A stretch of DNA of 64,000 nucleotides from Rhizobiales bacterium IMCC20636 (GTDB taxonomy: Bacteria > Pseudomonadota > Alphaproteobacteria > Rhizobiales > GCA-2746425): contig CP018226.1 in assembly GCA_016865015.1 (NCBI GenBank), positions 3,503,001 to 3,567,000 of the forward strand, read 5' to 3'. The notes under the pieces were generated by a model. The model was not told the DNA's origin, made no database searches, and was given only the letters and a program-made list of their open reading frames with translations. Below, one piece after another: positions 45,796 to 55,070 of this stretch; position 1 is the stretch's first letter, and each line of letters starts with the position of its first letter. The position numbers and the translations under genes were made by a program.

Positions 45796-46635
45796 TCATT
45801 GCCAATTTCGGATCGACGCCAATAATGGCTTCCCAAGCAAATTACCAGACGCGAAAAGAATGCCATGTCTGGGTTTACGGGAATTGTAGCTGATTGGCGC
45901 TCCGGTTTCATCCCAAAGCAATCCGCCTGCTTCATGCACCAGAAGGTCAGCAGCGGCAAGGTCCCAATCATGGGCATTTGGTTTGGCAATAGCTGCTGAA
46001 ACCGAACCTGATGCGACAAGTGCCAGTCGATACGCCAATGATGGGATGTATCGGGTCCTTACAGCGCCCAATTGCTCAAGGTCAAGGTCTCGATACATCG
46101 GCTTTGATATGGATATTTGGGCCTTGGACAGGCTGCTTTCATCGGCTACGGCCATTTTCGCGCCATTCAGGAACGCACCGCCGCCCGCCTCAGCGAGATA
46201 CATTTCGTCCCTGCATGGATTGTAAAGCGCGGCACTGGATGGTCGCCAGCTTGCCTGACCAGTGGAACCGGCACCAGCCTCATTCTGGCGCTCAACCACA
46301 GCAACGCTGATCGTCCAGTCCTCGGACCCAGCCATGAACCCTCTCGTCCCGTCGATGGGATCAACAACAAACAGCCGGTCTGCTGTCAGCCGGTCCTCAT
46401 TGTCCTCGCTTTCTTCCGAAAGCCAACCATAATCCGGGCGAGCCCCCCTCAAAACGTCCAGCAGATGTTGGTTTGCGGCCAAGTCTGCTTCTGTTACCGG
46501 CGAGTCTCCCTCTTTCATCCAGACCTGAGGGTCCTTGCGAAAATAGCTCATGGCGACAGCGCCGGCAGTTCGGGCAGCAGTCTCCAGAAGGTCCAAATCC
46601 TGCCGGTTCTGTGTCTGGGGATCAAAGTCCGGCAA
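45796..46635 (-). CDS. cysQ: 3'(2'),5'-bisphosphate nucleotidase CysQ
   Basis: A 279-residue Mg-dependent phosphatase of the IMPase fold that recycles 3'-phosphoadenosine 5'-phosphate from sulfate assimilation. Metal motifs: EESEDN (first acidic pair), VVDPIDGTRGFMAGSEDWTISVAV and AHDWDLAAADLLVHEAGG with the last aspartate. The start appears to be TTG at 46635, overlapping the tldE stop by 14 bases; the next ATG (at about residue 30) would cut into the first helix of the fold. It is cotranscribed with tldE and DUF4170. Confidence 0.9.
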   Translation of the reverse strand: MPDFDPQTQNRQDLDLLETAARTAGAVAMSYFRKDPQVWMKEGDSPVTEADLAANQHLLDVLRGARPDYGWLSEESEDNEDRLTADRLFVVDPIDGTRGFMAGSEDWTISVAVVERQNEAGAGSTGQASWRPSSAALYNPCRDEMYLAEAGGGAFLNGAKMAVADESSLSKAQISISKPMYRDLDLEQLGAVRTRYIPSLAYRLALVASGSVSAAIAKPNAHDWDLAAADLLVHEAGGLLWDETGAPISYNSRKPRHGILFASGNLLGKPLLASIRNWQ

Positions 46636-47992
46636 GCGTCAGACCTTCCATATAAAGGGATGGGGCGTTTGTCGCTCCGCGAATTTCCAGATCTGAAGCA
46701 GGGACCAGACTCGCAAAAATTTCTGGCAAGGACCCGGCAAGCGTCATTTCACTGACAGGGAAAACAATTTCTCCATTTTCCACCCAGAAACCAGATACAC
46801 CGCGGCTGTAGTCACCTGTGACCAGATTTGCGCCATGGCCGATGAAATCCGTGACAATCAATCCCTTCACCATGGCTTTGATCATGTCTTGCGGTGTGTC
46901 TTGGCCTGGCTCCATCCACAGATTTGTGGTTGATGGCCGCGTATTGCTGCCGGCAAAGGAGGCGCGGCCATTGGAGGTGAGGTTCAACTCCCGTGCGCTA
47001 TAGCCATCCAGAAGCCACGTCTTCAACACGCCTGCTTCCACCAAATCCAGTTGGCCCTGTGACAGGCCGTCGGCGTCAAAGGGTCGTGATCCACCGCGTC
47101 TTGAGAGAAGAGGATTATCGCGAATAGTTACATCAGAGCGGAAAACCTGGTAGCCGAGACGGTCTTTCAGAAAACTGGAACCGCGCGCAATTGAAGCACC
47201 GTTGATTGCACCCGCAAAGTGGCCCAAAAAGCTGGCGGAAACACGTTTGTCAAACAGAACCGGAACGGTCTGCGTTTCAACCTTGCGCGGGTTGAGCCGT
47301 TCAAGCGTGTGTTGAGCTGCGGTCCGCCCAATATCTTCAAGAGTGCGCATATCCGCCAGATGAGTGCGGCTGTCATAATCATAGTCGCGCTCCATGGAGG
47401 TGCCGGTTCCGGCCACCACTGATACGGATCGTGAATGTCGCGTGCCAAGATACGCACCGGAAAATCCGTTGGATGTCGCCAGCACCATCCCGCCGACGCC
47501 GCATGCTGCGGACGCGCCGTTGGAATTGGAAATGCCATCAACATCAAGGGCGATCTGTTCCAAAGCCAGAGCGGCCTCGGCCAGTTCGTCTGCGGACACC
47601 GTTTGATGATCGTACATGTCCAGATCCGGCCAGGAACTGGCGATGGAATCAGCGTCCATCAATTGCGCATGGGGATCTTCAGGAGCAGATCCAGCCATCG
47701 CAATTGCGCGCTCAATGAGAGCATCGCCCTCTTTGCGGATCAGACCGGCTTTGGCTGCCACCGATGCAACCCGTTTTCCGCGGAAAACCCGTAAGGACAA
47801 ACCATCATTTTCGGACTGGCCGGTGTTTTCAATCTTGCCCAAACGCGCAGAAACACTCAGCGATCCAGATTTGGAAATCACAATATCCGCGGCATCTGCG
47901 CCAGTTGCCAAAGCCTTGGCGATGAGCATGTTTGCGTCATCGGTCAATTGTTGAAGATCCGGTTCGACCGTTTCAGTTTCACTCATGTGCAA
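46622..47992 (-). CDS. pmbA: TldD/PmbA family metalloprotease subunit (TldE-like)
   Basis: A 456-residue protein of the PmbA/TldE type. With TldD it forms a heterodimeric zinc protease; PmbA is the non-catalytic partner that matures peptides such as microcin B17 and degrades CcdA in Escherichia coli. Blocks: a ligand-free N-terminal domain with GKIENTGQSENDGLSLRVFR, DRLGYQVFRSDVTIRDNPLL, GRASFAGSNTRPSTTNLWME and the C-terminal GDYSRGVSGFWVENGEIVFP. The HExxxH zinc motif of TldD is absent, as expected for PmbA. The start is ATG 47992; another ATG lies two codons later. Confidence 0.92.
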   Translation of the reverse strand: MHMSETETVEPDLQQLTDDANMLIAKALATGADAADIVISKSGSLSVSARLGKIENTGQSENDGLSLRVFRGKRVASVAAKAGLIRKEGDALIERAIAMAGSAPEDPHAQLMDADSIASSWPDLDMYDHQTVSADELAEAALALEQIALDVDGISNSNGASAACGVGGMVLATSNGFSGAYLGTRHSRSVSVVAGTGTSMERDYDYDSRTHLADMRTLEDIGRTAAQHTLERLNPRKVETQTVPVLFDKRVSASFLGHFAGAINGASIARGSSFLKDRLGYQVFRSDVTIRDNPLLSRRGGSRPFDADGLSQGQLDLVEAGVLKTWLLDGYSARELNLTSNGRASFAGSNTRPSTTNLWMEPGQDTPQDMIKAMVKGLIVTDFIGHGANLVTGDYSRGVSGFWVENGEIVFPVSEMTLAGSLPEIFASLVPASDLEIRGATNAPSLYMEGLTLAGL

Positions 47993-48059
47993 GAAGCACT
48001 TCTCTGGCTGTGTGGGTTATCAGGGTGCGCACTCTGGAGCTTGCTAGAACTTGTGTTTA

Positions 48060-48086
48060 GGGACTCAGTCCCCGGTCTGCAAGACC
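48060..48086. repeat. Two adjacent short palindromes upstream of tldE
   Basis: GGGACT (48060-48065) and AGTCCC (48067-48072) are separated by one base; next to them GGTCT (48074-48078) and AGACC (48082-48086) are separated by three. The loops are too small for good RNA hairpins, so they are more likely DNA-binding sites in the gap between the divergent tldE and DUF6101-like genes. Confidence 0.35.
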
Positions 48087-48274
48087 ATGACCAATTGCGG
48101 TGCAGGCTTTCGAGCGGAAAAACAAAATAGCTACAATTTGACCAACCCAATAAATCAATGGGTAACCTACTGTAAAACAACAATTTTTTAACCAGAAAAC
48201 TTAGGAACACCTGAACGGATTTGACGCAATTCTGGGCTCACGAAAATCATTACAATCTCATTTGAGGGTCGACA

Positions 48275-48910
48275 GTGAACGTAAGAAATTTCATCGGCAT
48301 CGTTGCAGCAGACAAGACTTACGCAAATGACAACATTAGTGAGGGTCATCAGGAGACAGACTGTCCCAAGCAAAAGCCCCTCTACACCTTGCGGAACCGG
48401 ATCGACCCGACCAACCTGCCATTCAATGGTCCAAGCGATACGCTGGGTCTGGTTCATCTGGACGCAGAGCGGGTGGTTATCCGCCATCGACTGAGTTGCG
48501 GCCTGGAGTTGAACGTCAAAACCAGCACACGCAGCTACAAGATGGTCGCGGTCCGTATTCTGTCATCATATGAGGGTGATCACCGCATATTTGCTCGATT
48601 GGAACTGGTTCATAACGACAAGGATTTGAACCTGGTGGTCGCAGAGGCTGAGTGTCCCGAACATCTTGCCGTCGACTGGGCTGCCTGGAGCCAAATGCTG
48701 AATCTTCCCCTTAGACTGATAGATCTGGAAGGCAATGTGGTCGTCCCACCAGGCGCATTTGATGTGTCGAAAGCCGATGCATTGCCGCGTCGTTTTGGAA
48801 ACTCCGTTGCAAAGCGACGTACACGGTTTCATGCTAACCGCCAAACCGGCACGCCGGGATCAAATGTGGTGATGTTTTCACCAGCTTCGGAAATCATCGC
48901 CAGGCACTGA
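48275..48910 (+). CDS. DUF6101-like protein
   Basis: A 211-residue soluble protein that I match by memory to DUF6101, a Hyphomicrobiales family: RIDPTNLPFNG at the start, ERVVIRHRLSCGLELNVKTS, then LVHNDKDLNLVVAEAE, AVDWAAWSQMLNLPL and an Arg-rich KRRTRFHANRQTG tail. Function is unknown; the central part reads like a small beta-rich domain. The start is GTG 48275, with GAGGG about ten bases upstream. It stands alone, divergent from tldE and convergent with rsmD. Confidence 0.6.
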   Translation: MNVRNFIGIVAADKTYANDNISEGHQETDCPKQKPLYTLRNRIDPTNLPFNGPSDTLGLVHLDAERVVIRHRLSCGLELNVKTSTRSYKMVAVRILSSYEGDHRIFARLELVHNDKDLNLVVAEAECPEHLAVDWAAWSQMLNLPLRLIDLEGNVVVPPGAFDVSKADALPRRFGNSVAKRRTRFHANRQTGTPGSNVVMFSPASEIIARH

Positions 48911-48959
48911 ACCGCTTTCCAAACGAATTTGAAAGATAGAATTCAGGCCTTTGGTACTG

Positions 48960-49529
48960 CTAAGATGTTGTTGATCCGATATACCGCATGAACAGCATTT
49001 GCGTGTCAGCCAACTCGCGGCGGTCAATCATTTCGAAGTCCAAAGGAATTGAAATCATATTGCCTCTGCGTTCTTCAAGAACAGCTACAGCATCGGGGCG
49101 GAGCCAGCCCCCTTGCGCCAATGCTAGGAGGGCTCCTTCGCCCAAATCATTGTCGTAGGGTGGGTCAAGTAACGCCAGGTCGAACCTACCAAGACTGTCA
49201 GATGCACCAAGACTGGTGGCATTGCGCCGGTATATCTTGGTGTGCCCGGTTTGCCCAAAGGTTTCAACATTGGTGCGGATCAGGGCCCGCGCTTCAGCCG
49301 CTTCTTCCACGAACAGACAGAACGCAGCGCCCCGTGACAGGGCCTCCAGACCGAGCGCCCCGGTTCCAGCAAACAGATCCAGAACACGGATGTCCTCAAA
49401 CGATACATCGCAACCATGCTGGAGAATATTGAACATGGTTTCCCGCGCCCGGTCGCTGGTCGGGCGAATGGCATTGGATTTGGGTTCAGTCAGGCGCCGT
49501 CCCTTGAACTTACCGGCGACGATCCTCAC
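48960..49529 (-). CDS. rsmD: 16S rRNA (guanine(966)-N2)-methyltransferase RsmD
   Basis: A 189-residue methyltransferase that makes m2G966 in the 30S subunit. The start GTG 49529 gives the family opening VRIVAGKFKGRRL and has GGGGGG close upstream; a longer ATG frame (49601) would run about 90 bases into rluB and add 24 polar residues without a counterpart. Motif I is VLDLFAGTGALGLEALSRGA and the catalytic motif is LLDPPYDN. It overlaps the 3' end of rluB by 20 bases, so the two rRNA-modification genes are coupled. Confidence 0.92.
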   Translation of the reverse strand: MRIVAGKFKGRRLTEPKSNAIRPTSDRARETMFNILQHGCDVSFEDIRVLDLFAGTGALGLEALSRGAAFCLFVEEAAEARALIRTNVETFGQTGHTKIYRRNATSLGASDSLGRFDLALLDPPYDNDLGEGALLALAQGGWLRPDAVAVLEERRGNMISIPLDFEMIDRRELADTQMLFMRYIGSTTS

Positions 49530-50559
49530 GTGGCCCCCCTGCGGGTTTGCCACCTGGTCGTCGGTTTTGTGACGGTTTTGCCGGTCCCGTTTTCTTGCCA
49601 CCTGTTTTCGGCGGCTTGGTTGTGGTCAACCGCTCCAATGCATCCGCTTCCCGATCGCGCCGGCTTGGCTTTCGCTTCTGTTCCGGGCGGGCATTGCCAC
49701 CGGGACCACCAGGGCCACCGGGCTTACGCTCAAATTTTCCAGGCGATGGTTTGGCCCGTTTCGGGGCCACACTGACGACTTCTTCCACATTGTCCGGACC
49801 ATGAAAGCTCAGCCCCAGTTCGCCGACAACCGCATCTCCCAATTGGTCACGCAAAAGCCGACTTCTGATCTCCCGGGTCAAGCCGGTCTCCAGTTCGCCC
49901 AGTTGGAAAGGACCATAAGAAATCCGGATCAGGCGGTTCACGACAAGGCCGAGATGTTCGAGGATTTTTTTGACTTCCCGATTCTTGCCTTCGCGCAGCC
50001 CGAGGGTCAGCCAGATATTGGAGCCCTGCTCACGTTCCAATTGAGCCTCGATGCCGCCATAGAGAATGCCTTCAATCGCAATGCCGTCGGCCAGCTTGTC
50101 CAATTCCGCCTGGGTAATTCTTCCAAAGGCGCGCACGCGGTAACGCCGCAACCATCCGGTGCTGGGCAGTTCCAGATGTCGCGCCAACGCGCCATCATTG
50201 GTCAGCAGCAGCAAGCCTTCTGTGTTGATGTCCAGCCGCCCAATGCTGATAACTCTTGGCATTTCCTTGGGCAGATTGGCAAAAACTGTTGGACGACCTT
50301 CTGAATCCTTGTTTGAACTGACCAGCCCCTTGGGCTTGTGGTAAAGCCACAACCGGGTGCGGTCCTTCATTGGAAGCGGTTTGTCATCCACAAGAATTTG
50401 GTCCTGCGGTCCGACCACAAGAGCCGGGCTGGTGAGTTTGGTGCCGTTGACAGACACCCGCCCTTCAGTAATCCAACGTTCGGCGTCGCGGCGGGAGCAC
50501 AATCCCGCGCGGGCCATAACCTTTGCAATGCGGTCGCCTTTTTCCTGATCAGATGTCAT
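49510..50559 (-). CDS. rluB: rRNA pseudouridine synthase, RluB/RsuA family
   Basis: About 349 residues from ATG 50559. An S4 RNA-binding domain (about 10-65; KVMARAGLCSRRDAERWITE) is followed by the synthase domain with the catalytic aspartate in SIGRLDINTEGLLLLTNDG and later EGKNREVKKILEHLGL. RluB makes pseudouridine 2605 in 23S rRNA; RluE/RluF/RsuA are related, so position specificity is inferred. From about residue 250 to the end the chain is a Lys/Arg/Gly/Pro-rich, surely disordered tail, longer than in Escherichia coli RluB. It is divergent from tadA, only 28 bases apart. Confidence 0.9.
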   Translation of the reverse strand: MTSDQEKGDRIAKVMARAGLCSRRDAERWITEGRVSVNGTKLTSPALVVGPQDQILVDDKPLPMKDRTRLWLYHKPKGLVSSNKDSEGRPTVFANLPKEMPRVISIGRLDINTEGLLLLTNDGALARHLELPSTGWLRRYRVRAFGRITQAELDKLADGIAIEGILYGGIEAQLEREQGSNIWLTLGLREGKNREVKKILEHLGLVVNRLIRISYGPFQLGELETGLTREIRSRLLRDQLGDAVVGELGLSFHGPDNVEEVVSVAPKRAKPSPGKFERKPGGPGGPGGNARPEQKRKPSRRDREADALERLTTTKPPKTGGKKTGPAKPSQNRRPGGKPAGGPREDRRR

Positions 50560-50587
50560 AACAGCCCGGTGTTGATAGATGAGAACA

Positions 50588-51055
50588 ATGATGTTCAACA
50601 GTTACATGGATTTGGCCTTCAAGGAAGCTCAGAGCGCTGCTGACCGCGGGGAAGTGCCGGTCGGGGCTGTTCTTGTCAAGGATAATCAGATTATTTCCCG
50701 TGCCGGAAACCGCACATTGGAGATGAACGACCCGACCGCCCATGCAGAAATAATGACGATTCGCGCTGGCTGTGAAGCGCTGGACAATCAGCGGCTAACG
50801 GGCTGCGATCTGTATGTCACTCTGGAACCGTGCCCCATGTGTTCAGCCGCCATTTCGTTTGCGCGCATAAACCGGCTCTACTACGGCGCTTTGGATGAGA
50901 AATCCGGCGGTGCGGAAAGCGGTATCCGGTATTTTTCACACACCACATGCCACCATGCACCAGAAATTTACGGGGGTATCGGAGCGCGCAAATCTGCCGA
51001 GTTACTTCGAAAGTTTTTTGCTAAAAAGCGTTCTGGCGCAATACTGGGCGATTAG
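50588..51055 (+). CDS. tadA: tRNA(Arg) adenosine-34 deaminase TadA
   Basis: A zinc deaminase that makes inosine at position 34 of tRNA-Arg(ACG). The cytidine-deaminase fold is intact: EVPVGAVLVKDNQII, HAEIMTIRAGC with the zinc His and the catalytic Glu, and LEPCPMCSAAISFARI with both zinc cysteines. I use ATG 50588 (155 residues); 50579 and 50591 are alternatives and differ by only a few residues. The promoter must overlap the first codons of rluB because just 28 bases separate the two divergent starts. Confidence 0.94.
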   Translation: MMFNSYMDLAFKEAQSAADRGEVPVGAVLVKDNQIISRAGNRTLEMNDPTAHAEIMTIRAGCEALDNQRLTGCDLYVTLEPCPMCSAAISFARINRLYYGALDEKSGGAESGIRYFSHTTCHHAPEIYGGIGARKSAELLRKFFAKKRSGAILGD

Positions 51056-51831
51056 AATATCCAGAATTTCTTCTTTTTCTTGGGGAACTGCTCATCATAC
51101 CAGGGAAACTGCACAGCCCCGTGGTATCTATTGCCGGTGTCGCCGAAGAGGCCTGCCGGTTTCGCTATTCCCAGATAGCTAACCATGTAGCTTCTTGCGT
51201 CGTAGAAATTGGATGTTTCGACACAAATACGGTTCAATTCTGTTGCGCTCTCGCACTCATCCATCAAGCCGATGATCCGCTCAAATCGTGAAATTTCCTC
51301 ATCGAGCCAACTATGATACTCGCCTTGCAATGAGCCCAACTCTACAAGTCCGTTTTCCAGTGTCTTGAGCACAATGGTCCCGGATCTTTCCCCATTGGTC
51401 ACAGAGCAAACCTGATCGCCGCAGCCATATTCCATGACGGAAACCAAACCCTGATAGGCTTCTTGCGGCACATACCAGGAGTTTTCATCCTCATAGTCGT
51501 AATCACAGTCGTCATCGTCGGCTTTGGCATTTTGTTTTGCGAGTGCCATGAGGTGAGCGGAGTCGAGAAAAGGGGCGTCTGGCCGGTAAAGTCGGATTTC
51601 AGCCATTCGTTTCATGCCGTAAAATGGACCAGCCCCACCGTCACCGCATTCGACGAAAAACGAACGCAAGCTCTCTGGAAGGCCGGTCTCTGACTGCTTT
51701 TCCCAAGCACAGATCTGGCCTTCGGAAAGGTGGGGACCAAACTGATATCGGTGTTGGCGCGCGCCAAAGGCCTGCTTGGTTTTATCGAACTCGGCAAGGG
51801 TTGCGATTTTCGCTTTGATTGCGTCCCACAT
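51052..51831 (-). CDS. SMI1/KNR4 (SUKH) family protein
   Basis: A 259-residue protein from ATG 51831, seven bases after the patatin stop; the longer frame runs back into the patatin gene. The SUKH core is visible at about 25-190: LSEGQICAWEKQSETGLPES, LRSFFVECGDGGAGPFYGM, then an acidic loop DDDDCDYDYEDEN, WYVPQEAYQGLVSVMEYGCG and the GTIVLKTLENGLVELG strand. In bacteria SUKH proteins are often immunity proteins against polymorphic toxins, and in other cases scaffold proteins. The tail is basic (KKKKKFW). It is cotranscribed with the patatin gene. Confidence 0.8.
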   Translation of the reverse strand: MWDAIKAKIATLAEFDKTKQAFGARQHRYQFGPHLSEGQICAWEKQSETGLPESLRSFFVECGDGGAGPFYGMKRMAEIRLYRPDAPFLDSAHLMALAKQNAKADDDDCDYDYEDENSWYVPQEAYQGLVSVMEYGCGDQVCSVTNGERSGTIVLKTLENGLVELGSLQGEYHSWLDEEISRFERIIGLMDECESATELNRICVETSNFYDARSYMVSYLGIAKPAGLFGDTGNRYHGAVQFPWYDEQFPKKKKKFWIF

Positions 51832-51838
51832 TGCGGGC

Positions 51839-52681
51839 CTAGACCTTGCCTTCCAGTTTTTCTGAAATGTTGCGCCTGATGATGTCACGATCGCGTTCTG
51901 CGGCCTCGAGAATTTCATTTGCTTTCAAAAAATCAAGAACGCCAAACTCTTCTATTTGAGGGCGAAAGAGAATCGTCGGGCGACGCCTTTTGAGTTTTTC
52001 GGAAACAATGGACTGCATGAGTAGCTGAGTGCCTCCAAAAATCATTTCCCGCATTGCAGGCATTGGTGGCTGTTGACTGGCTTCCTCAACCGGCGGCGGC
52101 TTGGGCCCTCCGGTTACATCAACTGCAATAGACATGCTGTCTTCGGGAAGCTGGTCAAACGGCAATGGATTGACAAACCCGCCGTCCACCATGATGCGCC
52201 CGTCGACCCTGACCGGAGAAAACAGCACAGGAATGGCAATGGAAGCAGCCACAGCCTGTCGAAGATCTCCCGATCGAAAGACTGTTTCACTCCAACCATA
52301 AAAATCTGTTGCCACCACGGTGAGAGGGATCTTCAGCGCCTCGAAATCTCGTGGGATCAGATCACCGACAAAGGTTTCAAGAACCAGCACGGGATCAACA
52401 TCGGTCCACGACATCTTGGGCAGAACGCGCTTGCCGCGCATTTGCCACAGCAGTTGAACCGTCTTGCTTCGGTTTGAGAAGAGCACCATCACAACATCAC
52501 GAATATCCCGGCCACTCAGACCGCTGGCATAGGCGGCACCCATGATCGCGCCAATTGATGTTCCAGAAATTTCGGCGGGTTGTACGCCCAGATCATCCAG
52601 CGCTTCCAGCACGACGATATGTGCCAGTCCGCGCGCGCCACCACCACCAAGAGCAAGTGAAACTGGAACTGACTGACTCAT
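51839..52681 (-). CDS. Patatin-like phospholipase (RssA type)
   Basis: A 280-residue lipid acyl hydrolase. The oxyanion loop GGGGARGLAHIVVLEAL opens the protein, the nucleophile is the serine of SGTSIGAIMG (GxSxG) and the catalytic aspartate is in VDGGFVNPLP. It is short and has no signal peptide or membrane anchor, as in RssA and related bacterial patatins that act on the inner-leaflet lipids. It is the first gene of a two-gene unit with the SUKH gene; 24 bases separate it from purD upstream, on the same strand. Confidence 0.9.
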   Translation of the reverse strand: MSQSVPVSLALGGGGARGLAHIVVLEALDDLGVQPAEISGTSIGAIMGAAYASGLSGRDIRDVVMVLFSNRSKTVQLLWQMRGKRVLPKMSWTDVDPVLVLETFVGDLIPRDFEALKIPLTVVATDFYGWSETVFRSGDLRQAVAASIAIPVLFSPVRVDGRIMVDGGFVNPLPFDQLPEDSMSIAVDVTGGPKPPPVEEASQQPPMPAMREMIFGGTQLLMQSIVSEKLKRRRPTILFRPQIEEFGVLDFLKANEILEAAERDRDIIRRNISEKLEGKV

Positions 52682-52705
52682 GTGTCTATCGCCTCATAAA
52701 TACGC

Positions 52706-53968
52706 TCAGACGGCGCGCCAACCAATATCACGGCGGCAGAACCCCTCAGGCCAGTCAATTTTGTCTACGGCGTCATAGGCACGTTGTTGCGCCGCTTTGA
52801 TTGTGGACGCACGGGCGGTCACGGTCAGAACACGGCCTCCATCGGCCAGGATTTGCCCGGCTTCTTCTCTGGTGCCAGCATGGAATACCACGACGTTGTC
52901 CTGATCCATCGAGGCATCCAGACCAGAGATCACACTGCCCTTGTCATAAGACCCGGGGTAACCGTTGGATGCCAGGACCACCGTCAATGCCGGATCATCA
53001 TGCCAGTCAATGGTGACATCTTTGAGACTGCCCGATGCGCTTGCCACCAGCAAGGGAAGCAGATCGCTTTGCATCCGCATCACCAGAACCTGGCACTCGG
53101 GATCGCCGAACCGGCAATTATACTCGATCAGTTTCGGACCATCTTCGTTGATCATCAGGCCGGCATACAGCACACCGCGATAGGGCGTCCCGCGGGCGGC
53201 CAGCGTTTTCAGGGTTGGTGCAATAATGTTATGCAAGGTCTGCTGAAGCACTTCATCGCTGACAACAGGCGCTGGCGAATAGGCGCCCATGCCACCTGTG
53301 TTCGGGCCTGTATCGCCTTCGCCGACGCGTTTGTGGTCCTGTGCACTGGCCATCGGCACCATGTTCTCGCCATCGCACAGAACAAATATGCTGGCTTCTT
53401 CGCCTTCCATGAACTCTTCGATCACGACACTTGCGCCAGCGTCGCCAAACTGTCCGTCGAAGCAGTCACGCAGGGCCGCATCGGCTTCCGCAGCGCTCAT
53501 GGCAACGGTTACGCCCTTGCCTGCGGCCAGACCATCTGCCTTGATGACAATAGGAGCGCCCTGCTCTGCCAGATAGGCTCTGGCATCTGCCAGGTTTGAA
53601 AAGTGTCCAAAGGCAGCCGTAGGAATGTCGGCTTCATCACACAGGGCCTTGGTAAAATGTTTGGAGCCTTCCAACCGGGCTGCTTCCCGTCCCGGGCCAA
53701 ACGCTGCAATACCGGCAGCGGCCAGATCATCGACAAGTCCTGCCACCAAAGGGGCTTCCGGACCGACAACGACCAGATCAATATTGTTGACCTTACAGAA
53801 GCTGACAATCGCGTCGTGATCGTCGGGGGCAACATGGCTTGGTTTGCTCAGTGACAAAAGCCCCGGATTTGCTCCGGTTGACCAGAGCTGCGTCAACATC
53901 GGGGATTGAGCCAGCTTCCAGCCCAAAGCATGTTCGCGCCCACCATGGCCGATGAGAAAAACATTCAT
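52706..53968 (-). CDS. purD: Phosphoribosylamine-glycine ligase PurD
   Basis: A 420-residue ATP-grasp enzyme, the second step of purine synthesis. I start at ATG 53968 so that it opens with NVFLIGHGGREHALGWKLAQ; the frame from 54127 adds 53 residues with no counterpart and would overlap ubiA. Domains follow the family order: N domain, ATP-grasp (FTKALCDEADIPTAAFGHF, IVIKADGLAAGKGVTVAMS), the CRFGDPECQVLVMR metal region and the C domain ending in WPEGFCRRDIGWRAV. It is divergent from ubiA across 143 bases. Confidence 0.95.
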   Translation of the reverse strand: MNVFLIGHGGREHALGWKLAQSPMLTQLWSTGANPGLLSLSKPSHVAPDDHDAIVSFCKVNNIDLVVVGPEAPLVAGLVDDLAAAGIAAFGPGREAARLEGSKHFTKALCDEADIPTAAFGHFSNLADARAYLAEQGAPIVIKADGLAAGKGVTVAMSAAEADAALRDCFDGQFGDAGASVVIEEFMEGEEASIFVLCDGENMVPMASAQDHKRVGEGDTGPNTGGMGAYSPAPVVSDEVLQQTLHNIIAPTLKTLAARGTPYRGVLYAGLMINEDGPKLIEYNCRFGDPECQVLVMRMQSDLLPLLVASASGSLKDVTIDWHDDPALTVVLASNGYPGSYDKGSVISGLDASMDQDNVVVFHAGTREEAGQILADGGRVLTVTARASTIKAAQQRAYDAVDKIDWPEGFCRRDIGWRAV

Positions 53969-54111
53969 AATCGCATTCTTTCGCCTGCACTGTTCCGGCA
54001 CCGATTCCGGGTCTGGATGTGCGGTTAACATGCCGAACTCTGCTGGTAAAGCAAGGATGGAATGTTCTAAAAGCTTGACGGACCGGTGATTGCAAGCCAT
54101 TTGTCCGCCCC

Positions 54112-55050
54112 ATGAAAGAGACACCAAACCATCTGCAGGAAACCGTCGCTGACGCGGTCAGTGGACATTGGGTTGATACCGCAGCGCCTGAATGGCTGCG
54201 GCCCTATGCGCGCCTGGCACGCTGGGATCGACCGATTGGCTGGTGGCTGCTGCTTTTGCCATGCTGGTGGTCCGTCGCATTGGCCGCCATTTCCTCCAAT
54301 GCCCATGTCAATGTCTGGCATCTTGTGCTGTTCTTGATTGGCGCAATTGCAATGCGGGGAGCTGGCTGCACCTATAATGATCTTGTTGATCGTGACATCG
54401 ATGCGCAAGTCGCCCGCACAAAGTCACGGCCTTTGCCATCCGGGCAAATCACGGTAAAGCAGGCGCGTATTTTTTTGGTTTCTCAGGCGCTGGTGGGCCT
54501 GCTGGTGCTGGTGCAGTTCAACCAGTTTGCCATTCTTCTTGGCCTGGCGTCACTGCCAATTATTGCCATCTACCCCTTCATGAAGCGCATCACCAATTGG
54601 CCGCAGATTGTATTGGGGCTTGCCTTTTCCTGGGGTGGGCTGATGGGATTTGCCGCACGCTTTGGCGAGTTGAACCAACTGGCACCCTATTGCCTCTATG
54701 GCGCAGCCATTTTGTGGACCATCGGTTATGACACGATTTATGCCCATCAGGATCAGGAAGATGATGCTCTGATCGGGGTGCGCTCAACGGCCCGCACATT
54801 CGGTGATAACTCACAAATGCTGATTGGCATTTTCTTTGGTGGAGCCGTTTTCCTCGCTGCGATTGCAATCTTCGCATCCGGTGGCGGCACCTACGCAGCC
54901 TTGGGACTGACCGGTTTTGGTATGCATCTGGGCTGGCAGATTGCCACACTTCAGCCGGATAACGCCGAGCGCTGTCTGATGCAGTTCCGTTCCAACCGCA
55001 ATGCCGGTCTATTGCTGTTCGCAGGTCTGGTGCTGGAAACGCTGCTTTGA
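54112..55050 (+). CDS. ubiA: 4-hydroxybenzoate polyprenyltransferase UbiA
   Basis: A 312-residue membrane prenyltransferase of ubiquinone synthesis with eight or nine helices. Both Asp-rich motifs are present: NDLVDRDIDAQVARTKSRPL (first) and DTIYAHQDQEDDALIGVRST (second), which bind the Mg-diphosphate of the prenyl donor. The polar N-terminal 40 residues are cytosolic. There is no clear ribosome-binding site before ATG 54112. It converges with mutL, with 20 bases between the stop codons. Confidence 0.94.
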   Translation: MKETPNHLQETVADAVSGHWVDTAAPEWLRPYARLARWDRPIGWWLLLLPCWWSVALAAISSNAHVNVWHLVLFLIGAIAMRGAGCTYNDLVDRDIDAQVARTKSRPLPSGQITVKQARIFLVSQALVGLLVLVQFNQFAILLGLASLPIIAIYPFMKRITNWPQIVLGLAFSWGGLMGFAARFGELNQLAPYCLYGAAILWTIGYDTIYAHQDQEDDALIGVRSTARTFGDNSQMLIGIFFGGAVFLAAIAIFASGGGTYAALGLTGFGMHLGWQIATLQPDNAERCLMQFRSNRNAGLLLFAGLVLETLL

Positions 55051-55070
55051 CAACATTTCGGCATCAGTAA

